Shown here one piece after another: positions 24,025 through 35,941 of a stretch of 64,000 bases of DNA. The DNA lies in NCBI RefSeq assembly GCF_947623445.1, contig NC_135247.1, forward strand, positions 16,494,501 to 16,558,500, given 5' to 3'. This DNA is from Clavelina lepadiformis. Lineage: Eukaryota; Chordata; Ascidiacea; Aplousobranchia; Clavelinidae. Both the position numbers and the translations under genes were made by a program. Position 1 is the first letter of the stretch. Each line of letters opens with the position of its first letter. The notes under the pieces are model-generated. The model saw only the letters and a program-made list of their open reading frames with translations. It was not told the DNA's origin and did not search any database.

Positions 24025-25647
24025 TGCAGATATCATCCAAGATTTTGTTCATACTGTTTAAAGTGAAAAAATTGAGAACAAAGGCAGCATTGTAGGTTTT
24101 GTTAAAATTTCAGCAAAGTGAAAAATGCACGCTGAATTGTTATCATTCTATTGTTTTTTTTGCGATATAAAAGTATTGAAGAAAGTCACCTTTCGAATTA
24201 ATGAAGCGGAAGCTGAAATGGCCACTCAATTTCGCAATTGACTATTATAACTTTCCAGGCTATTGCTCTTTGTGTTAACGAGTAGCGTGGTTCAATGACC
24301 CTAGTTGTTGTCGACGCAAACCATCAGCTTTTTTATGACAAGAAAGTATTTCCTCAATACAAGTCAAGCAGGATGACGATTATTTTGAAGTTGATTTCGT
24401 GTTTTGCAATCAATCTTCAGGTTTTTGTTTTTCCGCGACCAATAAATTTTAATTACTTCAAATTGTTCCGCTGCGCGATTCTGCTATAGGTGCGGTGGCT
24501 CCTTCAGTCATTTTTAAACAAATTTTCTCTTTCTTTAAGTTGGATATATACAGGTTGAAAGTGAACTTTCCAAAATAGTTACGTAAACTCACAAACACAT
24601 GATGGATACCGACAGAATATTTCAAAATCAGGAACAACGCATTAATTAAATTATTAAACGATCATGAAAATTGATTTACAACAACGTACAATATTTACAG
24701 AGTGTTGTCAAGCAAAATCTATTACCATCCCCGATCAACCTTAACTAATTTGTACAACATTAGTGAATAGGTTTAAATACTATACAGTATATCACTTACC
24801 AATACATATTAAATGCTTTACCATGAAACATGAACGCACTTTATAGCAATAAACAAAAACCTTGAACGTAAATAAATGAAAAAACAAAACGAAAATGAAA
24901 TAAAAATGAAAAATCAAAACCCTTCGAAAGCGTAAAAACAAGTAATTAAAACAAAATTATTTTGAAATAGAAAATGCAGTTGCTCAACAAAACAGAAAAA
25001 TTGTTTTCGTTTATAGTTGAGAGGTGTGTTGTTTAGTATTCGCAGAAATCGAGACGTCATCGGCTGCACGCAAAAATAAAAGGCGGAAAGTCACTTTGAA
25101 GTTTTCCAATCGCGTGAAGCGAAGCGTTTTATGACCGAGATCTTTTGTGCTTCTTGAAATTCAAGCAACCGGAGGAAATGTTTTTTTAAATTGTTTCCTC
25201 ACGTCATCTGCGAAACAAACAACCGACCCTTTGACGTAAGACTTCTTTCTCCACAAGCACACTCAAAACCAATCAACAGTTGTATTTTGAAGGCAAACTT
25301 TTTTTTCACTTAATGTTTTTAAACTTCGATTCAAGTTACGTCCAGAAAGATTTAAAACCCGTAAGCTTTCTCTGCATTGTTCACAACAGTATGGCCTTTC
25401 TAAGAGTGATTAAGACGTTTAGTAGAGTCGGTTGAAAGGATGCGGAAGCAAACAAAATCTTAGCACAGTTTAAGAACTAACTCCATGAATTTTACGCTGT
25501 ACGTAATTCAGAAAGAATAGAACTGAAAAAATCCTGTCGTTTACTTTAAGCTTTTCTAGCAACGTTCGACTTCTAAGTGCGCCCTTGCTATTTAATTAGA
25601 ACTGACTCGAGTTTTTGTTCCTCAGCTATCAAAATCTTATCAATATA
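24025..25647. other. Intergenic region between the Kunitz genes
   Basis: AT-rich, with A-rich stretches around 24840-24990. No gene, transposon end or RNA gene recognised. Confidence 0.5.
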
Positions 25648-25685
25648 ATCATTGTGAAAGTAATTTGCGATCAACTTCAAGCAAC

Positions 25686-26270
25686 ATGGGAAAAGGTTTG
25701 ATTTTAATGCTGGCTGTTACCATTCTTTTGGCAGGTAGGTCTTTTATTCAACGCTTTCTGAACTATATCGATATATTTTCGTATAAAACAGCTATAACAA
25801 CCATTTTGGTTTTCTTTAAACATTTAGTTATTTATACGTGCACACACCAATACAAAGTATTTTTCAAAGGCGTTGCTGACTTGGTTCTTGGTAATGAGGA
25901 CTGCAATCTGCCGAGTAAAATGGGACGTTGCAAAGGATATCATATAAGATGGTGACGACATAAAAGTTTACTTCTTCATAATTGTAGTTATTTGAATTTT
26001 CTACGTAATATTTTTGTACAAAAAATCTATTCTAAAATATTGATATTCCACGCTCATGAGTTGGTGCAATAACCTTTGCTTTTTATATGAGCGTTTGTAG
26101 GAGTTGAAATTGAAAGCAAACTCCGACTTTATGTTAATCACACGCTTTTGACTTTCAGGTTCTACAACTCTGAAGCTGCATCTTGCCAGGTCTTCGTGTA
26201 TGGAGGATGTAGGGGAAACAACAATAACTTCAAGACCCAAGAAGAGTGCGAAAGAGTTTGCGGAAACTAA
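25686..26270 (+). CDS. Secreted single-domain Kunitz inhibitor, Lys at P1
   Basis: Three exons, 25686-25734, 25870-25951 and 26159-26270. Exons 1 and 2 have exactly the same lengths (49 and 82 nt) and phases as Kunitz gene 1; 80 residues. Signal peptide [17 protein letters not shown], then one Kunitz domain with six cysteines: [10 protein letters not shown], ..AASC, VYGGC, EEC, ERVC. The residue after the second Cys is Lys followed by Gly, the classical trypsin/plasmin-type P1 (family knowledge, not tested). The exon 2 donor TG|GTGACG is a weaker variant of the paralogue's TG|GTAAGA. No TATA box is visible at the matching position, though the ATCATTGTGAA leader element is kept. Confidence 0.92.
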
Positions 26271-26353
26271 AGGATGTTCAGGCTTTATGTCTGTCGTCAC
26301 TTTATTGACCATGTATCAACTATATCCCTTTTCTTACACGTGTCATTGTATAC

Positions 26354-26359
26354 AATAAA
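26354..26359 (+). terminator. Polyadenylation signal, Kunitz gene 2
   Basis: AATAAA 84 bases after the stop codon of the second Kunitz gene. Confidence 0.6.
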
Positions 26360-26756
26360 ACATATCGTGTAGTGGCATTATCGATTCAAGTGTGATACTC
26401 CATCATGGGGAACCATAGCTCAATAGCGTACAGTATATATAGTTTTCAAAAGATGAGTGTATTTTATATGTTTAGTGATGCGTAAGCAAAGTTCTCCAGG
26501 ACTTTCAAAAAACAAGGGACTCAAGTCTTTTAAAAATAAACTAATAAAAATTTGAAGTTTTATCTCAAACGTTTAAATTTATTGAAATTTCAAGAATTGA
26601 TTAAAAACAAGCCCAAAAGTAGTAAATAAAAAAAGCCCAAAACCTCGCTTACATAAAAACGTTTTGAGCTGACAATAGAATGAAGAGGAAACAAATGTTA
26701 ATGCATGAAACAAATGTTAAAGCATGCGAAAGCCTATACATAGACTTCGAAAGTAT

Positions 26757-28115
26757 TTATCTCTCTACTGATGTAATTTCCGTGCAGGTAACCCTTTTCG
26801 ACTCTAAAAAGAGATTTATAGGATGTATAAAAGACATAATGTACAGGCAAAGTAAAATTCCGTTAACCACCTTAAAATCTCCTCCAAATCTATTTTCTAC
26901 AGTCACTGACAAAGCAAATTGTAAAGGAGTTACGCAAGTTGCAATGAAAGTTGTTAAACCGTACAGTTTACCTAAATGTTGCATTGGAAAGCACATGAAG
27001 AAGAAAACGGAAAAAGACTGTTAAAATTGATGCGGCAAATAATATTAAGAATAAAAGTATTACAGATGGAGATCAGGATTCAGGAAAGTTATGGAAAATA
27101 ATACCAGCAAACTGGAAACGGTCCCGACACCCACTGATAAAGCACGTTTTCTGGACTTCATGGGTTTCGACATCGTTTTGAAAATAATAGATTAAAAAAT
27201 CCATTAGCAAGCCTATTACAGGTGCCACGACGATACCCAGCATTTGAATTATACCAAAATGGTTAATGTATCGACTTTCCTTTGTTGCATCGCCATGAGC
27301 TAGCTGTTTTTAGATATGAATTCAACGTACCATAGAAAAACTGGTTACGCAATTGCGATATAGCAAGATGGTAGGCACCGAACCAGAAACTCTTTTGATA
27401 AATGATCTTTTGACTGTAAATATTCTCACTAAAATTTGATTGAGAAAGGTTCGACTGCTCAGGTACCTTTGTTAAAGGTGTACTTTCATTCCTGGTCGAA
27501 TTCTGTCCTTGACAATCTCCTAGTCCATATTTGAAATCAGAAGACACATTGTATGGAATGTGCATTTGTGGCATTAACAAGAAGCTTCTGATAAACGGTA
27601 ACAATCCGCAAAATGCTGTAAACACAAATATTGTTTGCAAAGTAGGCTACAACCACGTTGATAATTAAGCAATCTTTGCGAACATAACGACCATTCCACT
27701 TGAATCAAATGCTCCTTCAATCAAAGACACTCACAATCCTTGAAGCTTCGGAAAAAGATGGGCTGTGGGAACATTAGAAATTAGGAAGCCGCAATCACTC
27801 GTGCTAATCAGGGTAAAAAACAAATATACAACCCAGGATCCCTTCTTGCTTGTGAAGGCGAGAATGAGACCAGCGACAAAACCTACAGGTAGATTACACA
27901 CATTTGCCAACACCATGGATAGTGTGAGCACCAAATCTAACTTGCCCCCTTGAAATGAGCAAAGATTTTCATAATCAGAAGAAACATTTTCAGGCGATGC
28001 AGAGCCCCACTCATTGAAGTAACCTTCGTGGTGCAGAATAAAACCTAGCAAACTTCAACCAAAAACAATTCCGCTGAAAAAAAGATTCTGCAAAACCCAG
28101 TGATGAGTATTACTG
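26757..28115 (-). pseudogene. Intronless decayed copy of an SLC43A3-type transporter
   Basis: Read on the - strand, successive segments match the SLC43A3 family (equilibrative nucleobase transporter of the LAT3/LAT4 group) in order: GIVFG.SLLGFILHHEGYF, LDLVLTLSMVLANVCNLPVG, GAFDSSGMVV, RSFLLMPQMHIPY, FFYGTLNSYL, INHFGIIQMLGIVVAPVIGL, and HLGKLYGL with the final membrane segment. They run without introns over 1.3 kb. It is broken: TGA replaces the conserved Trp after GIVFG, about 20 residues are missing after LPVG, stops flank the GAFDSS block, and frameshifts follow FFYGTLNSYL and lie in the loop before HLGKLYGL. The lack of introns suggests a retrocopy, but no poly(A) tract or flanking duplication is visible, so an old intron-poor gene is not excluded. 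Confidence 0.88.
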
Positions 28116-30524
28116 CATACCCACAAGACATATTTATGCCACGCATCCTAAGCAAAGTCTATGACCAAACGGCAGAAAAAATTCGTTTGAAATTTTTTGT
28201 GTTTTCTGTGACACATTAGATTCTAAAAGCATTTGTTAATAAGTATTTCGAATATTGCTTCCACTAAAAGGATCCCTCAGTTGCCTTATTAGGTTTTAGA
28301 AGCTGTAGAACGATGTGGTGGTATTAAAAAATGCATGTTTGATTTTCGTGACGTCATACCGTGACATCTTGTCAAACAATGATGTTCCAAATGATACATT
28401 ATCGTTTTGTAAAACATACACCCGACAAATCGATCACATTGCTTCACTCGTTGCCGTATTGCCGGGACATAAAATATTTCCGACATTTGAGATAACAAAG
28501 AAATCATCGCAATCAAATAAGTCAATTCACGATCTAAGGAGGCCATGCTTTCCTCTCAAGAACCTAACTTTTTGAGTTATATGTAAACTTGGCGTTTTTA
28601 CGTCTTCATTACTTTTCGTTCGTTGCATTTTCCTGTTTGCGGCTCCTTATCGGCTATAACCACTGTTTGATTAAATACAGTAGGCCTACTATGAAAGCTC
28701 CGTTCAAATTGCCATCTACTGTGCAAGTAAATAAGAGAAAATAAAGTTCATTTGTCGGCGTTTTAAGCAGTTTTTTCAGGCGTACAAAAAATATTTTTGC
28801 TCTCTGCGAATTTTGGGGCGGATGTTTCAAAGAAAAAATCAAAAAATCTTTAAAAATTAAAATTTGTTAAAAATTTTTGCCCCGCTTGCAACACAATTCA
28901 AAATACAAATTAATAAACTAAAATAAGAAAAGTTTTTATTCTTCAAAGCAGTGTTTCCCAAACGTTTTTGGTGTGCTGATTCCTTTTTCATTAAAAGAAA
29001 ATTGCGGCAATATAGGCTAACTTGCTTAGGCCTACCAATTTTTGTTTAAGACTTTCCTCAGGCTGAGGATGAAAATTGTGATATACCATACCATATAGCA
29101 CCACACTCATAGGGGAAAAACTTGCGACATGGCTATGCGTGTTGTAGGTTTAGATTCAATAAATTAAAACATCTGCAACAGATCAACGAAAATCTCCAAC
29201 GGAAATATTTCTGCAGAAGATTTGAAATAGTGTAAAACGCTTTCATGCAGCTGTTAAAGTTACTTTATTGGTCAGTTTTCACTCATTTAGAAGAAACTGT
29301 TTTCTTGAATGGCACAACGGCGCTTGAAAGATCAGGCTTACAACTATATGAATATGGCAAACGTTATTCAGCAGATTTGAAACATTTATTGCATTATGTT
29401 ATAATATGCGAAGGAAACCTAACTTAGAATTAGAATAAACTAACTTAGAATAAATTAGAATTTTTATGAAACTTCTGCGTAGTTTATTATTCAGGTTTGG
29501 TTAGTCCGCAAACATGTTATACGCAGTAATAGTTATTACAGCTTACGACATTAATACATCTTAAAAAACTTTATATCGAGTTCTAAAAATTAGTATCAAA
29601 AATAACTAACAACAAAAAGCTTCTGGTCTCTGATCATGCACATTCTTGGCTATTGATGTACAAGCTTATGTATTTAAATCAAATTACAATAAGATAAATA
29701 CCATAATTGTGGACGTTAATATCTCATAAAGTAATGTCCACTATCATCATGGATAACTTAGTATCGTTCTAGTTTAAGCAAACTCTCGCACAATCAGCTT
29801 TGTATTGAAGAAATGTACAAGTAGAAACTACATTAATTTTTCCTTCCTTCTTCTATTTAAAATATTGGTTCTTGCTGTGTTGAAATACTGTAAGCTACCA
29901 TACATGGTTATGTACCGGAGGTGGCCCTCGCCTGCCGCCGAAAAAGTGCATTTTTAACCTAAAAGTTTGCAATATAAACCAAAATAACGAAAAGACGAGA
30001 CTAACCTGCGCGATATCACTATGCTTCACTCACCTAAACAATGTCGTATTAATCGGCACGTTGTTTTCCTTCGGGAAGCAAAAACAGCTTGCGTAAAACG
30101 ATGTGCGAGTAGCCTACCATATAATCGTATAGTGCAGCTTTCTTGGTCTTAACTTCATACAAAATCACAACTTTTATTTACGAAAAGCAGAACACATTAA
30201 CGTTGGGTGATTTCCCAGAAAAGAAAATCTTCATAATTGGATTTGAACATAGTCACAATGGAAGTCACCAAAAAGAGTTAAGATTGACAAATTTCACAAG
30301 CTTAGTATAACAATTTCATTATCTCGAAATAGACAGAGGTTACAAAACAACAGCTAAAAGCAGTGAATGTTAAGTATTGGCAGTTTCAAAGCACGACTGT
30401 CCCATAACCAGATAAAAAGAATAAAACACTTTCGAGACCACATTTTTCTCTCCCATGACGTCAACATTCGCGAGCCCTCAACCCTTAAACATTTACATCA
30501 CTGCAAAATGTTTGGGGGAAACCC
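28116..30524. other. Intergenic region with one hAT-like end
   Basis: No gene recognised. At 28951 the sequence CAGTGTTTCCCAAACGTTTT has the form of a hAT terminal repeat, but I found no matching opposite end, so it is at most a fragment. A TTTATT at 30173-30178 could be the poly(A) signal (reverse complement) of PSME3. Confidence 0.45.
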
Positions 30525-33160
30525 TCAATACATTCCGTCGATGTTAACGTTCCGTGGTTTCTTGATTTTTTCAATATTTTTTATAATCATGTCGTGAAGA
30601 ACTGACTGGAAAAATAATAGTGGAGTTAGTAAAGAATTTCCTACGAATTCCAAGGTAGACATCTATTCACAAAAATGGTTTGCTTAACTAGCAACTAAGA
30701 ACCATAACGTACTGGAATATAAAATTACTTACATAATGATTTCTTAGTTCTGAAGCAATTAAACGCAAACTCAAAAACTGCTTTTCATCCAGTTCGCCAA
30801 TAAATTGTCTATAGTCTCCAATGTGCGGATACTTTGCGGCCTTTGCTATAATTTGACCCCTAAACATTGTAAAGCATTAGCGGCCGCTCATGATTTGCTC
30901 TGTAGTTTAAACACAAAATCAAGTTGTAAGTTTTACCTTGTAAAGAAATATTTAGAGATTTGGTCAAGAAACGAAGCGCTTTCACCTTCAACTTGTCGTA
31001 ATTCTGATAGGGTTTCTTCCTAAAAGTAAGAAAATACTTTGAAATACCCAAGAGCAACAACCGCCACTGAAGTAAAAAAACTATTTATCAAATTTGGCGC
31101 TTAGACGTCAAAAAAGAAACTGACAGTCAACAGGCGTATTACTAATCTATGCACCTGTATAGAAACTCCAAAATTGTTGCCATCTTCTATTTTTGGTATA
31201 AGAAGAGTGACCCACATGCGAACTGTATTGCATTTTTCAATTAGAGTCCGAACTTCGGGTTTTAAGAGATCAACTATTTTTAAAACCTTTTCGTTGCATG
31301 GAACAACTCCATTAGGAAAAATGAAAACTTTAGTCCCTGCAAAAAGCAAATCAATTTTAATTCGGAATCCACCTTCATAATAACAGCATGCAGTCCACCA
31401 CAGGAACAGAGATATGGAACGTAATGTTTCACTGCCACCCAAAGTATGATAGTAAATGATTTCATTAGAAATTACGCACCTGATTCGCCTGCTTCACCGT
31501 GCTCGTTAACAGTTGTGGCAAGTTTTCGCTTCTTGCTTGACGATGGACCATTTTGATTGTCACTGTCATTGTGGTTTAACACAATTGGATCAGGAACCGG
31601 AAGATTGATGGGACCTTTCACAGAGGTTGTCTTTTCCAGCTGCAGAAAATCTTCCTGAAATTACAAAAGGAACAATCACAACTTGTAAGACATCACACCA
31701 GCATAAACATTCGATGTTACTGAATATCACTATGTAGTAACCATACAAAAACAGCATGAATGCAACAACAAAAGCAAACCAGAATCTGAAGTATGGTGGA
31801 CGCTTAGTAACTAAAAGATTTAAGCGGGCGAAAAAATTGCTTAGAGTTGTACAAGATTGATAAAATTGACAGCAAATAATTTTCGGTGGAGATATTAGGT
31901 AGATGAAAAAAGACACATTGTAGAAACCAATATTTCAACTTTAACACATTCTTAAAGTTGTTACACCATTTAAACAGCAAGTTACCAGAAACGAGCATAC
32001 ATGATCTGCACTGTTCCAAATACACAGTATAGCCTATGCATGGCATAAATATCTGATTTTTTTACTCATACAGTATATGATTTCTAAGTTTTTCTAGTGA
32101 ATTTTTTTAATTTTTGGAAAAAAGTTTTCCACTGGTTCTAATAAAGTGTTTCATAATAAAAAATGAGTATATATTACAAACTTGTTCGCTAAGGAACTGT
32201 GGTAAAAATTTTACATATACGAGAGTCGACACTTTTTGATCTAATTCACAATTATACATGAAACAAATCGCAATTAAAAAAGCTCATTTCACCTGCATGA
32301 AGAAGTATTCAGTTTATAAAAAATGTAGAGCAGATTAAAGAACTTGTTAAAAATTTATGCCATAAGAAACAATTATTACCTTCAATAGCGCGTCTAGTTC
32401 AATGCATTTTCTTGGAAAGAAATCTGCAATCAAATGTTCAGCTTCGGTAGTGATGTCTTCCCTGAATTTGTCAACCTGAATATTCCAAAATAGATAGCTC
32501 TGTATAACGTATTTATAATTCACTGGTGCGCAGGTTGTGTGCAATGCAACCATTTTATGTAACTTGCATAACTTCAATATGTATATAGACTATATTTTGT
32601 AAAAATATGTGCTCTGCAATTGTTAAAGTCATAAATGCCATCGTCTGTGAACTCATTGTTGATACTAGAAATTACATTTGTTACAGCATAATACCAAAAA
32701 CTAAGTGTTAGACATCATGTATTTCTATATATAATAAATAGTATTTTCATATATTGAAAACTTTTGTACATTGTACGCTGTAATATAATATGTTTGTTTT
32801 TAAGGTTTGTATATACATCGTGTATTCGTATGTATGTTTCTATGTAATTAACTGATTGTCTGGCTCTCGCAGTTTTCAACACATTCAAATTTGGCCCTTT
32901 GCATAAAATGATTGCACGCTTCTGATACCAGTAAATAAAATGATTTAATACTATTTATAAAGATGCATTTTACTAAAAAGCCAAAAAATGTGAACTACTG
33001 GAAAGTCGCATTTGAAATGTTAAAACACTTAAAGTCATTTGTAGTAAAGTGTGTTAATGGTAAGAATAAAAAATGTAACTGATAGGAAGAAATGACGAAA
33101 AATCTACACATTTCTCACCTTTTCCTTCAGATCTGCATCATGAATTGCCAACTTATCCAT
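30525..33160 (-). CDS. PSME3: Proteasome activator subunit 3 (PA28/REG gamma)
   Basis: Seven exons in transcript order: 33119-33160, 32380-32475, 31480-31654, 31155-31336, 30937-31019, 30733-30859, 30525-30605; phases 0,0,1,0,2,0 close and give 261 residues (human about 254). REG gamma forms a nuclear heptameric ring that caps the 20S proteasome and promotes ATP- and ubiquitin-independent breakdown of proteins such as cell-cycle regulators (family knowledge). Seen here: N-terminal helix [15 protein letters not shown], linker LPVPDPIV, nuclear signal KKRKL (residues about 87-91), helix [18 protein letters not shown], activation loop EDGNNFG (about 155-161), [13 protein letters not shown], and C-terminal [13 protein letters not shown]. 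The NLS and overall order mark gamma rather than alpha/beta. It looks intact. Confidence 0.97.
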
Positions 33161-33279
33161 TTTAAAAAGAGAAACTTAGATACTTGATGGAACAATATGC
33201 AATAAAAGACTTTACATGTATATAATAGCCAATTTTTCAGTTGATATAAAGTTACTGTTAAAGAAAAGAAATATGTATA

Positions 33280-33735
33280 CAGTGAGACCTCGTTAATCCG
33301 GACCACTTTGTTCCATCACAAAATGTCGGTTTAGCGGGGTATCCGGATTATCGGAAAACGAAAAATCAATCAATCTTGCAAATGCAGCACCGTATTCAAA
33401 ATGCAGTATGAACCTTACTCCAATTCAAAGTACCTGGTTTATTATGACATTACCTACATTATTATGCGTAGATAATCGGCTATTGTTTTCGTTAACTATT
33501 TACTGTATCTAGGACAATCATAAATCATTTTCGCTTCACTCTTAATAATCCGGTTTATCGGATTTTTTTGCTATAGATTTAGCACATTTGTTCCAAAACT
33601 TTTGAGTCGGAGTCGGACAGCGGGGTTTCCGGATTAAAGGGGTAAAATGCATAGGAAGAAATCCGTTCTCGGCAGTTTTGTGTCGGATAGCGGGGATTCC
33701 GGTTGTTCGGGGTCCGGATTAACGAGGTCTCACTG
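33280..33735. mobile_element. pogo/Tigger-type MITE
   Basis: The ends are long inverted repeats (CAGTGAGACCTCGTTAATCC on the left, its complement ending ..GGTCTCACTG on the right), flanked by TA on both sides (33278-33279 and 33736-33737), as for Tc1/mariner-pogo elements. 456 bp with no transposase. Inside, a GTCGG..AGCGGGG..TCCGG unit occurs three times. It lies 120 bases upstream of the PSME3 start codon, so it may overlap that promoter. Confidence 0.9.
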
Positions 33736-34047
33736 TACTATACTTCACCAAGAGCTAAGCTATTATTAAAAAGCCTTCAATGACATTTTACAACTGTTAA
33801 ACTGGGTCTTGTGGAAAATCATGGAGCTCGGAAAAATATTTGATCAACAGAGTTATACCAGTATCTTGTTTTTGTGCAATAAGGAAGGAGGAAAATTCCT
33901 GGTTACACCTGAAATTTCCGTGATGTTCTTATCAAACTACCGGCAACTGTTTTTTTCCAAATCAATATCTTCTGAAATCAACAAGAAATCATATTTTGCA
34001 TATTCACAGAAGCATGGAAGATATCACAACGGAAGAGACATTTCCTA

Positions 34048-34125
34048 GATTGAAAATAGCTTATCTACTACTCCCTGCAATGATTCCTTCCATTCCAGGG
34101 AGTAGTACATAAGTTATTTTCAATC
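34048..34125. other. Long near-perfect hairpin, pre-miRNA-like
   Basis: Arms 34048-34077 and 34096-34125 pair over 30 positions with one G-U and one C-C mismatch (as + strand RNA). The 18-base gap can add four more pairs (AATG/CATT) around an 8-base loop. Size and shape fit an animal pre-miRNA, but a tiny fold-back MITE would look the same. No neighbouring copy is seen in the window and I do not recognise the arm sequence as a known miRNA. Confidence 0.4.
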
Positions 34126-35228
34126 TCAATATACTTTAGGCGAAAAGTGTTAAAATTCATAAATTTAGGATTGTAAACAAACATTGGACAGTAATATTGG
34201 ACAGTTCTGTATTTCGTGGCAGCTGTATACACGACATAAATTTCAAAAAACTTTCTGCACTCTTGACTTTGTATGAGCCTTAATTTGAAGGACAAATAAA
34301 TAGCCATTGCACAACCTACTCTTAACCTTTCATAATAGATTATAACCTAGGAAATTCATCAGCTTTTCTTGTGCAGGAGATTCTCTTTATCAAAAAAGTT
34401 TTGCACAAAACACGAAGCAAAGGCCACATAAATATAGCAGCCAAAAGACAATCCAAAAACTTCAAATATCAAAATGTTTAGAATTATTGAAGTGTGACGA
34501 ATGAACAAGATTGGCTTTTTCATTTTTCCATAATAATTGGTTAAATTTGGATAAAAATTTATCAGGCACACAAGACTTTTTGATAGGCCGTTAAATAAAC
34601 CTATACATACATAAGTGTTTGATATGAATTGAACAAAGATTTAATAGGTGCACATTTGGCTAGCCATTGCATACATGAGTTATTGGGTCTGCACACCAGA
34701 AATTTCGGTGAATCCTGCCATGAAATACAGATTCGGATTTTGGACAATAATCCTGCTTCCAATAAATTCGCTGCACATACGTTTCTTACTGCTATACGCA
34801 AATTCCCTTACAATGTTAACTCTTTTTCCACAGCTACGACTAATTTTTTTGAACAAATGACTGCTTTTGAAAGTCTAAACACATGCCATATACAGTATAG
34901 CTATTTTTCATGATTTCTTGTCACCCCAACTGATATTTTATAACATAGGAACCCAAACCTAACCTAAATCTACAATTTAATTTAATTCCATTAAACCCTA
35001 AATAGCTTAAATCGATTTTTTGCATACCCATTCTCGTAACTTAACCGCCTATCTTTAACAATGGGCTGCGTGACTTACTTACGGTCTGGACTGCAGAGTA
35101 TGGTCGTTTTTAGAAAAATATTGGGTGAGCCAAACAACCAAAAAGGACTAGTGCCGTGCACAAAAATATGCTCAGAGGCAATGGAAGTGTACAAGTACAC
35201 AGTGATTTACACAATTTGACTTGTTTAA

Positions 35229-35937
35229 CCCTGCTCTGGTACCATGAAAAAAACCACTTAAATGGTACCCTGGGGTCAATATGACCCCATCACTGAAAAT
35301 GCACTTATACACCAGGCGAAAAATTCAATTTGTTATCAAGCAATATTTATTGTCAGAACAATGTAGTGTAGTGCCGGTGTTGTGTAGTGGTGGTGTTGTT
35401 GGTGGTGGTGTTGTTGGTGGTGGTGTTGTTTCTGGTGGTGTTGTAGTGCTCAATACACAATTAATTTACTCCTGGCACTGATTACAGACCATTTTGCTGT
35501 GTTCTTCGCAGCTGGTGTTGTGACATGTACTGCAGGTGAATCTACACTTTTTGTCCAATCCAATTGTCTAGTCTTGGACAAATGAAGCACCTCTTGCACC
35601 CTGACGGATGATGGTGTTTGGAACAGCTGGAGGTGCTTCTGTTAAAATGCCACAGCTGCGAATAATTTGCTTCACATCTTGAGGTGTTTGACGTGCCACC
35701 AGACTACGCTTAGCATCAGAGGAATGATCAACGATACGGTTCTTTATGACCCCAAACAAGAAAAATATAAAAACTTCTAATAAACGCAACAAAGTTGTGT
35801 GAGTGAAAACAGTAAACGAGAACCTATAAAGAAAATAGGAGACCGGAGTAATTTACAAGATCTTACTGTTTGGAATATATAACCTATCAAATGAGCCTGG
35901 GGTCATATTGGTGGTCATCGATGGTACCAGAGCAAGG
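35229..35937 (-). mobile_element. piggyBac-type element, internally deleted
   Basis: It is flanked on both sides by TTAA (35225-35228 and 35938-35941), the piggyBac target site. The ends are inverted: CCCTGCTCTGGTACCA on the left and TGGTACCAGAGCAAGG on the right, with a further inner pair (CCTGGGGTCA..TATGACCCCA type). On the - strand, about 35469-35560 encodes a Cys-rich tail (CRFTCSTCHNTSCEEH..CNQCQE) like the C-terminal zinc-binding domain of piggyBac transposases. The rest of the transposase is missing, so it is non-autonomous. Confidence 0.88.
35387..35446. repeat. GGTGGTGTTGTT minisatellite
   Basis: Four imperfect copies of a 12-15 bp GT-rich unit (GGTGGTGTTGTT with variable GGT runs) inside the piggyBac derivative, at the expected 3' side of its Cys-rich tail. 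Confidence 0.75.
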
Positions 35938-35941
35938 TTAA

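Noticed and set aside
26680-27024. 114-codon + strand open frame
   Set aside because: It is the opposite strand of the SLC43A3-type fossil and has no family features of its own.
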